Assembly: GCF_050624435.1 (NCBI RefSeq)
Contig: NC_134541.1
Location: 6,710,983 to 6,774,982 of the forward strand
DNA length: 64,000 nt
Direction of reading: 5' to 3'
DNA from: Tenrec ecaudatus
Lineage: Eukaryota > Chordata > Mammalia > Afrosoricida > Tenrecidae
Both the position numbers and the translations under genes were made by a program. The stretch's first letter is position 1. Each line of letters starts with the position of its first letter. The notes under the pieces are model-generated. The model did no database searches. It had not been told where the DNA came from and saw only the letters and a program-made list of their open reading frames with translations. Shown here in pieces: positions 1-10,429 of the stretch.

Positions 1-919
1 GTCCTTGCGGCCTCAGAGTGCCGCAGGTTTCTCACAGTGGGCTTTGGGGAGAACGGGAGAAGACGGTCAGCAGAGGCGGTCAGCGTGGCTCCAGTCTGAG
101 GGGAGCAAAGCAAGCTCATCCCCGGGGACCGGCCCAGTGGTTCTCAAAGCGGGAGCATTGGGCAACGTTTGCAGGCGTCTCACGTTGTATCCACTGGAGC
201 CCATGAGGGGGGGTTACTGGTTTACATGGAGGGAGCCCAGGGCTGCTACAAAGCACCCTACTGTGCACAGGACAGCTCCCCCCCCACCAGAGACCCTGGA
301 AGACCCTAAAGGTCAAGAGCGTAGTTCCCCAGATCTTTCATCTGATGGAGAATGGGGTTCAACTTTCAGGCTGGGGGCAGGGGTGACTATTACCCAAAGG
401 TTTGAACCCCCCAGATGTTCTTGGGGAGAAAGATGTGGCTGGCAGGCTGTGGTGGCAGGCTGTGGGCTTCCTTAAGGACCCCTCAGGGCACTGCTGCTAG
501 GACCCATGAGGTCATTGTGCAGTGGGAAGCCACTCAGTGGCCAGGGCCTGGTTTTTGTTTCCCAGTTTAGGGGTGACATTTCATTGACCTCTGGGTCCTG
601 CCTGCCCAGCTCAGGGCCCCAACAATCTCCCTTACCCTGGGTGCTTCATTTACTTACAAGGGACGAGTCAATAGCTCCTGGAGCTGCCTTTTGTCCTTGC
701 TCTTTTGGAGTTCAATATTTGTTTATTCTAAGGCTGATGGCAGGTGTTAAAATTCCTGCTTACAATCATTGCAGAATATCGAAGAGGCTCCAGACACTGC
801 TTATTTGCATTTGCAAAGCCCTCCGCTCTCGCCTCTTATACATTTGTTGGGGTCGGCTGAGTCACCCCACCCAGCCTCAGCTCTGGAAACATCTACCTGG
901 AGACTGTCAGAAGCCTTTC
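1..919. other. Single-copy intergenic sequence, no gene recognised
   Basis: No coding region, RNA gene or recognisable repeat is seen. The open frames here lack family resemblance and splice context. A compact stretch at 795-870 holds an octamer (ATTTGCAT, 803-810) and a TGAGTCA AP-1-type site (858-864); this is the only part that looks possibly regulatory. Confidence 0.5.
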
Positions 920-1000
920 TGGGGCGTAGTGGGTTGCTGACCACAAGGTCAGCAACTTGAACCCAGCAAGGGGCAGTGAACTGGCCCCCTGTTAAAAAAG
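920..1000 (+). mobile_element. AfroSINE fragment, tRNA-like head
   Basis: The head of the SINE (GTGGGTTGCTGACC, then AAGGTCAGCAACTTGAACCC, the box B-like part) is recognisable. The body is missing or decayed. Confidence 0.5.
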
Positions 1001-1120
1001 TTGGAGGACTCCTGCTCTAAACTCTAAGTACAGACACATAGCTCTGTACTTTTTTTCAGGGGCTAGAAGAAGACCGGAAGGCCTGACGCATGTGTTAGCA
1101 TTTACTCTTGTGAGAAAACG

Positions 1121-1305
1121 CTTGTTAAGTTGCTAACTGCAAAGGTCAGCAGTTCGAAATCACCAGCTATGCCTTTGGAGAAAGACCAGGCTTTCTACTC
1201 CGGTAAAAATGTGTAGTCTCAGAGTCCCACAGGGACAGTTCCGTTCTGTGCTTACAGGGTCGCTATGAGGCAGAATGGACTGGACGGTAGTGAGTTTTGG
1301 GGGGC
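1121..1305 (+). mobile_element. AfroSINE, nearly full length
   Basis: The diagnostic order is present: GCTAACTGCAAAGGTCAGCAG, TTCGAAATCACC, GGAGAAAGACC, CACAGGGACAGTTCCGTTCTG, GGGTCGCTATGAGGCAGAATGG, ending in GTAGTGAGTTTTGGGG. The 3' part (GGGTCGCTATGAGTCGGAATCGACT in the consensus) is the part shared with the RTE LINE. Confidence 0.85.
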
Positions 1306-1319
1306 TAGTTTATTCATGT

Positions 1320-1465
1320 TAAAAGGAGTCTGCAGGTGCTGTTGGTAAGCTCTGGATGGCTAACCACCAGGTCGGTGGTTCAAGACCCATCAGCTCCTAT
1401 AAACATTGACAGCTTCAGCGCCCTTACAGAGGGTTGCTATGAGTCAGACTCAGCTTGTTGGCAAG
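1320..1465 (+). mobile_element. AfroSINE, decayed
   Basis: GCTAACCACCAGGTCGG, GGTTCAAGACCCATCAGCTCC and GGGTTGCTATGAGTCAGACTC are in the right order. The middle is shortened. Confidence 0.7.
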
Positions 1466-1635
1466 TGCGGTGGGCGCTGCTCACCCCGTGATCCACACCT
1501 GCCAGGCACTCAGTGGGGGGAAGACGTGGCAGCCTGGTGGATCATGATTCCATGAAGATCACAGCCTCGGAGCAGCTCCGCTCTTCCCTATGGGGTCTCT
1601 AGGAATCAGGCTCACCAGGGAGCCAGCAAGAAAGA

Positions 1636-1715
1636 GCCTGGGTGGTACAAGAGCCAAGTACTTGGCCACGACCCCAAAGCTTAGCAGTTTGAACCCACCA
1701 GCAGCTCCGGGGGGT
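1636..1715 (+). mobile_element. AfroSINE head fragment
   Basis: GAGCCTGGGTGGTACAAGAG and AGCAGTTTGAACCCACCAGC match the tRNA-related head. It is followed by a G-rich tract instead of the body. Confidence 0.6.
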
Positions 1716-2910
1716 GGGGGGGTGGGGGTGGGGGCTAGCCATCTGTTGCTGTCAAGGTGAGAGCTTAGGAACCCCCAGGAGCAATTCTCTGCCCCATCCT
1801 CCTGCCAGCACCCAGCGCCATAGGAAGAGTCCCCACATGCTGCTCCCCCAAGAGCTGGATGCTCCTTGGTGACTCAGAAAGCAGGCCTGGGAGCTCATTC
1901 TGAAGGCTTTGTGGAGCGGCTCTAGACTGCCAAACCCGGGGTCGCTGGGAGTCCGAGCCGACTCCCCAGCCGCTGTTGCTTTAAACCCAATCCCGGTGTT
2001 GAGCAATCCTGGGACCAGGCAAAAGGCCTCTAGCAGCTTGCTCCAGGAAGTCTTGCTTTCTGGAAAATAAACTGGCTCCCGGTTCACTCCCTCCCCAGCT
2101 GTGATACCAGAGGCTCTGCCCATCCCTAACCGGTCCGCTCCTGAAACCTGCCGCAGAGTCCCCAACCAGGCCCCTGGGACCCTATAAATACCATTCCCTC
2201 ATTTCCCCAATTTGAGACGCTGCTAACTCTGGACATGGTTTCTCTTCTGCCGCAGGAGGTTCATAAACCCAGTTTTGCTTGACGGACAGGTTTTTCTGGT
2301 GCGATGAAGGTCTGAGAAGATATTTCACCATGCCTGGGATTGCTAGTATTCTACTAAACGGAGATAACCAAACAGCGTTGCCGGCATCGCCACGGCCCCC
2401 AGCCGATGTGATGTCCACATCCACCCCCACACCCCAATCAGAACCTAGGCAGATGGTACCTGGCTTGGCGGAGAGAAGGACATGGGGCTGGGGGCCCAGG
2501 GCCATCCATCAGGGCTCAGTGGACTCCCAGGAACCCAGTGAGAGGGAGGGTCAGAGCGAGATGGAGAAGTGACTTGGGGGGCTGGGGCTGGGGCTGGGGT
2601 GGGGGAGGATACCCTGAGCCGAGGCATGTGGGTGGCCCCTCCAGTTTTAAAAGGCAAAGCAGCAACAACAAGGTTTTCCCTCAGAGCCTGGCCCACCCGT
2701 CGGAAGTGGCCAGCCTCTGGTGAGGTGCCAGTGAGTGGATCCCAACTCGTGGGCACGTGGTGACCGCGTGGGGCCGAGCGTCCCCAGGCTCACTGCTGTG
2801 GGAGCAGATCACCAGCTCCCGCGCCTGCAGAGCCACGGGATGGTGTGCAGCCAAGCGCGCAGCTGCTGGGCCACGAGGGCACCTTCCTGAAAGGTCTTTA
2901 CCAAACTGTC
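1716..2910. other. Intergenic, G-rich in part, no gene
   Basis: Nothing is recognised as a gene. At 2576-2608 there are several runs of GGGGCTG followed by GGGGTGGGGGA, a potential quadruplex. 2725-2890 may be a very old minus-strand SINE, but the match is too weak to call. Confidence 0.4.
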
Positions 2911-3105
2911 AGAGGAGCCCAGGTGGCCCAGTGGTTGCCAGTCGGCCATGATCCGAAAGGTCCACCCCGAGAAACCAGCAGCTGCTTCTCAGGAGAAAGA
3001 TGAGGCTCCCTCCTCCCGTGAAGAGTGACAGTCTTGGGAACTCCCGGGGCAGCTCTACCCTGTCCTCTAGGGTCGAGAGGAGTCGGAAGTGAGTTTGGGT
3101 TTGGA
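2911..3105 (+). mobile_element. AfroSINE, nearly full length
   Basis: It starts GAGCCCAGGTGGCCCAGTGG and continues with CAGGAGAAAGATGAGGCTCC, GACAGTCTTGGGAACTCCC, CTACCCTGTCCTCTAGGGTC, and ends GTGAGTTTGGGTTTGG. Confidence 0.85.
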
Positions 3106-3107
3106 GT

Positions 3108-3205
3108 TTGACTGTTGTCAGGCTGATTCAGACTCACAGGGACCTAGGACAGCGTGGAACTGCCCCATGGGGCTTCATTTGTATGGCAGCAGACGGACAC
3201 ACCCC
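3108..3205 (-). mobile_element. AfroSINE 3' half, inverted
   Basis: The reverse-strand 3' half is seen as GATTCAGACTCACAGGGACC, GGACAGCGTGGAACTGCCCC. It lies directly after the plus-strand copy, making a tail-to-tail pair. Confidence 0.65.
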
Positions 3206-4364
3206 CCTCCATTTCTAGTGGGGATTTCTAGAGAGGAAGGGCTTGGCTTTGGACAGAATGGCACAGTGTCCCTGAGACCAGACCAGCACTTTCACCACCT
3301 CTTTGCTGGGGACCCTGCACCCTGACATGCTGAGTCTCTGAAGCCCCAGGGACCTCTTAGCTTCTCATAGATCTTGTCTAGTGTCAGGCCTGGTACCTCT
3401 CAGGCCAGGTCACCAATGTCTGCTTTCTTAGTGACAATGACAGACTCTGCAGTGTACAGTGAGTGCCTGAGCTTGGAACAGCTGAGCAGGTACCCATGAC
3501 TAGCACCCAGCAGAAGCAGGCACCCAGCACCTGCACCCAGATGAGTAGGCACCTAGCATGAGGAGAGAGCAAAGGGGGGGGGATACTCATTCATTCAAAC
3601 CCTCACCCAGACCACCATGGAGTTTTCCCCATCATCAACAGAAGGGTCAGGACACCCAGGGAGTGGGCGTGGGGGACCGGGAGGAGAGGAAATGGGAACC
3701 TCACTTTCATGGTCTCCTGACTAGGTCTGAGTCCTTTTGAAATGCTGGAACCTCAGCGGGGCTCCTGTTCCCCCATCATCCCTGAACCTGAGGGGTAGGG
3801 GCAGGGGTCACTCTGGGTGGAGGCCTGCTGCTGCTTGACACTGCTGAAACAGTGAGGAGTTAGCATTCTTCTGAATAGTGTCTTGTCAAACATCTGAAGA
3901 ATATGGCCCTGGGTCAACAAATAGACAAGTCCCATAGACAGGGAGCTCAAAGCTCAATATGGCTGCGGGCTTGGTCTTTGCGCAAAGGTATTGTTGTCCA
4001 GGAAATCGCTTTTAAGTTCCATTTTGGGAGAAATGCAGGAAAGAAATAAAGGGAGATTTGCAATGAGAAGAGCTGACTGGAGCCAGACCATATTATCAGC
4101 GGCTGGTGTCGGGTGGGGTGTGACTGGTATGGGATGCAGTGTGACTGGTATGGGATGTGGTGTGACTGGTGTGTGTGTGTGTGTGTGTGTACGTGATGCT
4201 ACTTCCTGGTAGGGAAGACCATGGGCACCCCCTTAGCCCCCCACGGTCCTTCTGGGAAGTCACCTGTAGACCTGTAAAAGTACAGGGATTTTCAAATGTG
4301 CATCAGGGTCGCCTGGAAGGAGAGCTAAAACCGGGAGGGCAGGATCTGAAACCGATGCAAGCTC
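3206..4364. other. Intergenic, no gene; short simple repeats
   Basis: No gene or clear transposon is seen. A short imperfect repeat of GCACCCAGCA type lies at 3500-3560. A roughly 24-bp repeat (TGTGACTGGTATGGGATG) runs 4115-4165 into a (GT)n run. Confidence 0.45.
4166..4191. repeat. (GT)n microsatellite
   Basis: About twelve GT units, directly after a short GTGACTGG minisatellite. Confidence 0.9.
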
Positions 4365-4572
4365 AGAGGTGCCCTGGTGACATAGTGACTTACCCATTGG
4401 GCTGCACACCGCAGGCAGGGTCAGCGGTTTGAAACCTCTAGCCTCTGCATGGGGGAAAGACAAGGCGTTCTGCTCCCGTAAAGATGGACCGTTTCAGAAA
4501 CCTGCTTCATCCCGAAGGGCCCCGTGGGTGGGAGAAGGGACTCACTGGCAGTGAGTTTGGTTTGGGGGTTTT
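4365..4572 (+). mobile_element. AfroSINE, nearly full length
   Basis: It reads from GTGCCCTGGTGACATAGTGA through GGGGGAAAGACAAGGCGTTC and CCCGTAAAGATGGACC to GGCAGTGAGTTTGGTTTGGG. Confidence 0.85.
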
Positions 4573-4917
4573 GATGTAAGCTCAAAGATATCGAGCCAAT
4601 GCATAGGTTCCCGGATGTCCTTAGCCTACCACCCCCTCTTCAGATTTAAAAAACAAATTATTCAGTGCCCCCGGATAACTGAAAATGATGATGCTATAGC
4701 TCATATCCCAGGATCAAGTCCGTCACCCAGGAGGATCTACGTATCTGCTTTGGCAGGGCCCTCCGGGGCGTTTCAACCACTTTGGGTAACACCAGTCTAA
4801 CGTCTTCCCTTTCATACTTTATTTTTTTCCAGAAAATGTTTGGTTTCTTCTGCATTTTAAGATTTGTCATCAGCAAACTCTTTCAAAGGGCCCCATCATT
4901 TTCCATCTGCTGTGTCT

Positions 4918-4937
4918 GGGTGGTGGTGGTGGTGGCA
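4918..4937. repeat. (GGT)n short run
   Basis: GGGTGGTGGTGGTGGTGGC, about five units. Confidence 0.8.
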
Positions 4938-5014
4938 GCACTGCCCGGCTAACTCCTCAGGACTCAGATCACAGAGGGGCACGAGTTCTAGGCTGACATC
5001 GTCCGAGGCACTGA

Positions 5015-5105
5015 CCCCCAGGGGTGTTTCCAATCCCAGTGGCTGGTGGGTTCAAACACCAGGCCTTTTCGTTTGCTGCTGAGCGCTGAATCGCTGCGCC
5101 CCCAG
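5015..5105 (-). mobile_element. AfroSINE head fragment, inverted
   Basis: GGCTGGTGGGTTCAAACACC and GCTGCTGAGCGCTGAATCG are the reverse complement of the SINE head. Confidence 0.55.
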
Positions 5106-5179
5106 GGCCCGATCGCTCTGTCTGTAGTTCCCTCCTCTTCTGTCCTAACACGTCTACATCCTCTCTCTGTCCTAAACCT

Positions 5180-5510
5180 AATTTTCTCTCTGTGCTTTCC
5201 AAGAGCCAACGGCGGAGAACAAACTATGGAAAACTCGGAGAAGACAGGGAATTCCAGGACACTTGACTGTGCTCACGCAGACCTTGTACACCGACGAGGC
5301 GGCAGTCGGGTTAATGCAGCAAGAGACTAGGGCATGGCTTAAACTGAGGCGAGGTGTGGGGCAGGGCTGTAGGCTCTCACCGCTCTTACTCCATCTGCAT
5401 GTTGAGCAGCTCATCAGGGAAGCTGGGTTACACGAAGAACGTGGCATCAGGATCGGAAGAAGATTTATGAACAACCTGTGCGATACGTAGATGACACACC
5501 TGGCTTGCCA
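5180..5510 (+). pseudogene. RTE-class LINE reverse transcriptase fragment
   Basis: One frame (5263-5490) holds a run typical of RTE/BovB-type reverse transcriptases: RRGVGQGCRLSPLL (the RGVRQGC-LSP block), then a leucine-rich stretch, then GIRIGRRFMNNLCDT. In active elements that last block reads about NNLRYADDT, the catalytic YADD region. Here the box is broken (LCDT, then a stop), and neighbouring blocks are in other frames or absent. It is a 5'-truncated dead copy. The family identification rests on remembered motif order, not on an alignment. Confidence 0.7.
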
Positions 5511-5635
5511 AAAGTGACTGAAGTCAATGGCCTGGCCTGTCTTCAGGGACTCAGCAGCCCGGTGGAACAGGGACCGCCCTTCCCCCAGCCTCCGTGAGTG
5601 ACTCAGTGGGCACCTGAGTAGCCGGCCGGCCTGCA

Positions 5636-5720
5636 ACACAGCTGATGTCAGCAGGTGGTTTGGATCTGCTTGTTGAGAACTTGGTCCCAGGGAGCACGTG
5701 GGGACCGTGCTGCCCTCAGT
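5636..5720 (+). repeat. Copy of a low-copy repeat, LTR-free version
   Basis: CACAGCTGATGTCAGCAGG, GTTTGGATCTGCTTGTTGAG and GGAGCACGTGGGGACCGTG correspond to sequence lying on both sides of the solo LTR at 7209-7694. This copy therefore acts as a paralogous empty site. The family is not identified. Confidence 0.6.
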
Positions 5721-5911
5721 GCCAACCCTCTTCTTCTCCAGGGTGCCCCAAGGTCGAGGGGGACAGGCTGTTCCCCGTTAAGTGATGGGTGTCGCTGTCA
5801 CCCTTCCAGGTGTTCGGGTATTTCCAGCGAGGGATGTCCCTGCCTCTCTTCCCACGGGTGTCCTGTTGAGGGCGTAGGACCCGTCGAGGTTCCTCCTAGT
5901 TCCTCATCACG

Positions 5912-5914
<3 letters not shown>

Positions 5915-5968
<54 letters not shown>
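5915..5968. repeat. (GA)27 microsatellite
   Basis: Uninterrupted GA dinucleotide run of about 54 bases. Confidence 0.95.
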
Positions 5969-5970
<2 letters not shown>

Positions 5971-6339
5971 ACGGGGGCCTGCTTGGGGGAAGTCGTGGGA
6001 GAGTGGAGTGTAAGACCTTCATCATGAAAAAAAAATCAAAAAAAAAAAAGACCTTCATCATGTACAGAGGTGCCTCATGCGTGTGCCTCTGAGGGAGGCA
6101 TAGGCCCCCCATGTGGCTCCTTCTAGTTCAAGTTTCCAACAGCAAAGAGTAATGGGCTTGTTCCTGGCCACAGAGCAGTGCTGCACGGCGGCCCTCCCTA
6201 GACCACCCTGTCTCTGTACCCTTCTTTCTCGAGTCTGGCTGTTGCTCTTTAAGTCTTCAAACACCCCATGAAGCCGTCCCCAAGGGTCCAGGAACCCCAC
6301 TGTAGGAGTCCAGAGGAGATCGGGGTCCCATATGGAGGC

Positions 6340-6445
6340 TGGTGAGCATCACTTCCTCTCTCTGAGTCTCAGTTTCCCTTCCTGTAAAATGGGAACGGCC
6401 CCGTGTTCCAGGCTGCTGGGAAGGTGAAACAACACAGTAAGGTTA
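6340..6445 (+). mobile_element. MIR-type SINE fragment
   Basis: TGAGTCTCAGTTTCCCTTCC and TGTAAAATGGGAACGG are the characteristic core and 3' part of mammalian-wide MIR elements. Confidence 0.75.
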
Positions 6446-7202
6446 GGAAGTGAGTGGCAGCTCCTCTGAGATAGTGAGCTCTTGGGTCAGCAGTCATCAT
6501 GTGAGTTGCTGGTGTGGAGACCTGGGGCCAGGCCCTTTCTCTCCTGCAGCTCCGTTTCCTCTTCTCTAACAAGTGCACCTGGTGGTAGGCAAGACCTGTG
6601 GACTACACCCTTGTGGGCTGCTTAGATCACCCAGCCCCATGCCTGCAAAGAACACAGGGTCCACAGGGCGTGATACCCAGCCTCACTGGCCCCAGCCCTC
6701 CAATGTCCACCTCGAGTCTGGATCTAGAGCCTCACCACTCACTGCTGGGCCCCTAGGGCTGACTCCCCTTCAGCACCAGAGTCATGAAGAGCTGCCCAGA
6801 TGTCCTGCTTAAGAAAGGGCTGGCAATGGGCTTCCATGAAATGACAGACAGGGAAATCACACAGAGCAGACCACTCTGTAGTACATGAAATCTCTGGCGG
6901 GGAGTCAGCACCCACTGAACAACTGTGGGTTTGGGTCCCAAGAAACCTAGGGCTGTGAGGACAGGGTCGCTCAGGCCTCATCTGTGTTCTGTGGCAGGAT
7001 TCCCTCTGCTCCCCCACCCAGGCATGGAAAGACTTCTAAGGCAACCCGAAAGCAACAGCAGACTCCAATGGGCTTCCCAGTCTCTGGCGGACCAGGGACG
7101 GGGATGGACCAAGGAGGTCTGATCCCTGAGTGGCCCTCAGCTTGCCCAGTGACTGGACACTCGGGTGACTGGTCCTGACACAGCTGATGTCAGAGCATGG
7201 TT
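6446..7202. other. Intergenic, no gene
   Basis: No coding or RNA gene is recognised. 7176-7202 is the left part of the low-copy repeat into which the LTR is inserted. Confidence 0.4.
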
Positions 7203-7208
7203 TGGACC
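7203..7208. other. LTR target-site duplication, left
   Basis: TGGACC, repeated exactly at 7695-7700. A 6-bp duplication is usual for class II (beta-type, IAP/ERVK-like) endogenous retroviruses. Confidence 0.8.
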
Positions 7209-7694
7209 TGTAGGGAACTGCTTGTCTCCCCACCCTGGATTTAAGCCACTCTCAGTTTCCTGCCATACAAATTGCCCTGAGGTTTTACTGTCCCTTTGTC
7301 TCAATTCCCTCCAGAGGGTGGCTGCTTTGACTCTTGCTAGGATGGGTGCTCTTTCACTAGCAGCTGCTATGTTCATTGGTCAATTCATGACTGGTGGCAT
7401 CTCCCCCCAGGCTCTCCAGGAATGCGTCATTAGCATACTTATCTGTTTGATCAGTTGCCCGCCATTTCTTCCTTATTTAGAGATGCACGACTATTGGCTA
7501 CCTCAGCTGTACCTTATTTTACATGTGACGTAATTGTGCCAGCCCTTCGCTGGCTATTTAAACCTCTGCTCTCAACTCAATAAATGAGGCTTGATCAGAT
7601 TCCTGTCTTTCCCCCATCTCTCCGCGCCCTTGCCCATCTTCATTCCCAGTCCCTCTTTCAGATCCACGTTGTTGATGTCCCGCAGGTCAGGACA
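7209..7694 (+). mobile_element. Solo LTR of an endogenous retrovirus, 486 bp
   Basis: The element starts TGTAGGGAAC and ends AGGTCAGGACA, the TG...CA ends of an LTR, and is flanked by 6-bp repeats TGGACC. In order it has a CRE-type site TGACGTAA (7526-7533), a TATA-like TATTTAAA (7555-7562), and AATAAA (7579-7584) followed by a pyrimidine-rich U5-like tail. No viral coding sequence is present, so this is a solo LTR left by recombination. The class II assignment is inference from the 6-bp duplication and the U3-R-U5 arrangement. Confidence 0.85.
7526..7584 (+). promoter_or_regulatory. LTR promoter and poly(A) core
   Basis: CRE-type TGACGTAA, TATTTAAA 21 bases downstream, and AATAAA about 17 bases after that. 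This is the expected spacing for an LTR that carries both promoter and polyadenylation signal. Whether it is active is unknown. Confidence 0.55.
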
Positions 7695-7760
7695 TGGACC
7701 CGCTTGTTGGGGCCCAGCCGCAAGGAGCACCTGGGGGCCGTGTTCGATCGTAGTTGTTTC
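7695..7760 (+). repeat. Right part of the repeat interrupted by the LTR
   Basis: TGGACC (target-site repeat), then CGCTTGTTGGGGCCCAGCC and GGAGCACCTGGGGGCCGTG, continuing the alignment to 5660-5720. Confidence 0.6.
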
Positions 7761-8204
7761 TTCTTCCCAATGACCTTGACCATCCCTTCTGAGTCTGACA
7801 TCCCAGACCACCTGGCATTACGTCCTCTTGTCTGAAGGCAACACTGAGGGGAGATGTTCTATTCTACCCTCAGGAGAACACTGCCCACCTACTCCAAGGC
7901 CTTGTCCTCCTGGTTTTCATCCAGGCGTTACCCTGGGTGATGGCGGGCTTTACTGCCCCCGTGAGCCTGCCTGAGCCTTCTTGTTCAGCCATATGGCTGG
8001 GAGTGGCCAAGCCAGAACTTAAACCTAGGCCTTTAGACTCGGGATCTAGTGGGACTTGGGAACTAGAATGGAAATTGTACAACCTCCAGGTGTGGCCACC
8101 AGGTGGCGGGTTGATGCCAAGCACGCACTCAGAGACCCTGATGGGGGCTGGGAGGGGAAGTTCACTAGGTTCTGTGGGTATGTCATAGCACCCCCAGCCT
8201 TGAC

Positions 8205-8275
8205 TTTCTCTGGGTGGGCTTGAACCGCCAACCTTTCGGCCAGCAGTGGCGCGCATAACAGCTTGCGCCTCCTAG
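8205..8275 (-). mobile_element. AfroSINE head fragment, inverted
   Basis: GCTTGAACCGCCAACCTTTC and GGCCAGCAGTGGCGCGC are the reverse complement of the head. Confidence 0.55.
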
Positions 8276-8289
8276 GGACTGCTTTTAGT

Positions 8290-8475
8290 ACAGCACTGCT
8301 GATGTCAAGGGCGGTTGAGTGGATGCCCCTCAGAGGCACCCACCTGAGGAGCAGTACTGGCCCCACAGGCTCTTTAGGGTGTGATGTCAGCATTCCTGGA
8401 GCTGACCGCTCGTCCTTTCTCCCCCAGGGCTTCAGGGGTTTGAACCACTGACCATTCTGTTAGCTGAGTGTTTAC
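8290..8475 (-). mobile_element. AfroSINE, inverted, decayed
   Basis: CGTCCTTTCTCCCCC and GGTTTGAACCACTGACCATTC give the head in reverse. The tail lies at the left as GATGTCAAGGGCGGTTGAGT. Confidence 0.6.
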
Positions 8476-8504
8476 CCTGGTGAAGAGCAGGACCCCACAA
8501 GCCC

Positions 8505-8663
8505 CCTGTCAACGAGTCCATCCAGACTCACAGTGACCCCCAGGGGATTTCCCAGACTGCAGCTCTTTACAGGAGCAGACAGCCTCCTCTTCCTCCCTCT
8601 GAGCGGCTGGTGAGTTTGAACTGTGGACTTTGTGGCTCACAGACTAACCTACCCCACAGCTCC
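8505..8663 (-). mobile_element. AfroSINE, inverted
   Basis: CATCCAGACTCACAGTGACC, CAGACAGCCTCCTCTTCCTC and GTGAGTTTGAACTGTGGAC in the reverse order of the consensus. Confidence 0.75.
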
Positions 8664-8862
8664 TTGGTGTGCAATGGTTACGTGCTTGGCTGTTAACTGG
8701 AAGGGGCAGGTTGGCAGTTCGAGCCCACCAACCGCTCCCTGGGAGAAAGATGGGGCCACCTACTTCTGCCAAGAGACAGCCTTGGGAACTCTACCAAGCA
8801 GTTCTACTCTGTCCTAAAGGGCCACTGAGGGTTGGAATCGACTCCCCGGCAGTGGCTTGATT
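8664..8862 (+). mobile_element. AfroSINE, nearly full length
   Basis: It abuts the inverted copy to its left head to head. CTTGGTGTGCAATGGTTACG, GGCAGTTCGAGCCCACCAAC, GGGAGAAAGATGGGGCC, CAGTTCTACTCTGTCCTAAA and GGTTGGAATCGACTCC are present in order. Confidence 0.85.
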
Positions 8863-9429
8863 TACTTATAGGAGCATGACATGACTTTAAGCACAGGGTA
8901 ACTGGACTTACGTTTCAATCTGGAAATCTCTTTAGCCCTGGGTCTGCTTTGGTCGAGGTTTATAAGGACCGTTTAAAACTAGAAAGAAAAACCAGCTCGG
9001 GCGGAGCGGTGAGGCCTTAGGGGGTCTCTCCACACAGCCCATAAAGTCACCGAGGACAGGCTGACTCTTGCTCCCAGCATATCTGCCCCTGAGGGCCTGA
9101 TAGGGTGGCTTCACTCCTCACAGCCCCCCTACCCTTCCCCCCCCCCCCCAGGCCTCTCCCTCAGCTCCAGGCAGGGCCAACCAGGCCTGTATTTCTACCT
9201 CAGGGTGGCTGTATCCATGTTTGCCTGTCAGGGACTGTCAGACCTGCCACAGGCCCTCGGCTGCCATGGGGACAGGATGGGTCTATGACACTGGGACTTT
9301 GGGGGTGTCTGCAGCGTAAAGCCCCTAAATTAGGTGCTTGGTGACCCGGGTGTGAGCTTGGACACGCAGGAGCCACTGGTCACAGTCAGCTTGCTGGTCC
9401 CACGGACTCAACTGATCAGTTCAGGGATT

Positions 9430-9890
9430 GTGACATAGATGCCCCAGGGAGCCTCCCGTCGTCACTGCAGGGTCCCGAGAGTCGAAGGCATGCCTGGTCT
9501 TGTGTGCGCTGACGACACTACCCCCAGGCGCCACGCTTGTGCAAGCTGGAAGCGATTGCGTTCGTTCCTGCATCCCTCACACATCCATCCAACCAAAGCG
9601 GTCCTGTGGACCCCACGTGGCAGAGGAGTGCTGCCCCTCGCCGGGCATCCTCGGCTGGGAAGCGAGGATGGCAGGAGTCTGTCTCCCGCACTCTGGACAA
9701 CGACGTTATCAGGAGACACCAATCCCTGGAGGGGCAGCGGGACCCTCAGGAGGTGGATGGAGACAAGGGCTGCAAGCTTAGCAATTGCGAGACGGTGCTG
9801 GGCCGGGTGGTGTTCCTTTCCTGTGCGGTGCCCGGGGCGGCTGTGAGTCGGAACCCGCTCTAAGGCACCTAGCAACAAGAACCAGAGACT
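9430..9890 (+). mobile_element. RTE LINE 3' region
   Basis: The 3' end of the RTE element is recognisable: ACGTTATCAGGAGACACC, CCCTGGAGGGGCAGCGGG, GGAGGTGGATGGAGACA, CGGTGCCCGGGGCGGC, GTGAGTCGGAACCCGCTC, and finally GGCACCTAGCAACAAGAACC, the decayed ACAACAAC tail. The left part is less certain. Confidence 0.65.
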
Positions 9891-10362
9891 ATAATTCGGC
9901 CGTGTTTCCAGGAGAGACCTGTCCATCCCCGGAGAAGGACACTGATGGGGACAGAACAGGGACTCTCTGCCTGTAAGGGACTGAACCAAGGACCCTGTGA
10001 CAACAGGCTTGCTGAACATCCCAGCCTTGAAAGCAGGCCCTAGGGACCATCCTGACACAGAACTGCCTCCGGAGCTAAATCTGAAACGTGCCGACTCGGA
10101 GCAGAGAAAGAAACCAGGCAAAAGACTCGGACAAGCTCAGTAACTGATTAGGCAGACCTGGGACCAGCCGCAGCGCAGTGAGCCCCTCCCTTTGGCCATG
10201 CCTTTAGAAACGGCAAGTGTGCCCTAGATAAGGTCCCTTCTCAACTCTCGAGCATACCTGGTCTACGCTTCAGGGCCCTTTCTCACCTCCAGAGAAGACA
10301 CGCTTCATTTCCTTTTGAAGTGACTCGATGCTTTAATAAAACTTTGGCCTTAACTCTTGCTG

Positions 10363-10410
10363 CTGCTGCTGCGTGCGTGTGTGCGTGCGTGCATGTGTGT
10401 GTGTGTGTCT
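10363..10410. repeat. Compound microsatellite (GCT)n(GCGT)n(GT)n
   Basis: TTGCTGCTGCTGCTGCGTGC followed by GTGCGTGCGTGCATGTGTG and a GT run. Confidence 0.85.
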
Positions 10411-10429
10411 TATCTCTGGCTCTTTGCAG

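Noticed and set aside
5263-5490. A functional reverse transcriptase gene
   Set aside because: The catalytic YADD region is broken and stops follow at once; the fragment covers only part of the domain.
7209-7694. A complete provirus around the LTR
   Set aside because: The 6-bp duplication flanks a single LTR; no internal viral sequence lies next to it.
8040-8280. Short open frames on both strands, 7.9-8.3 kb
   Set aside because: They overlap SINE remnants and have no recognisable features.
9462-10121. 219-codon minus-strand open frame
   Set aside because: It is antisense to an RTE LINE 3' region; composition and lack of family features point to chance.
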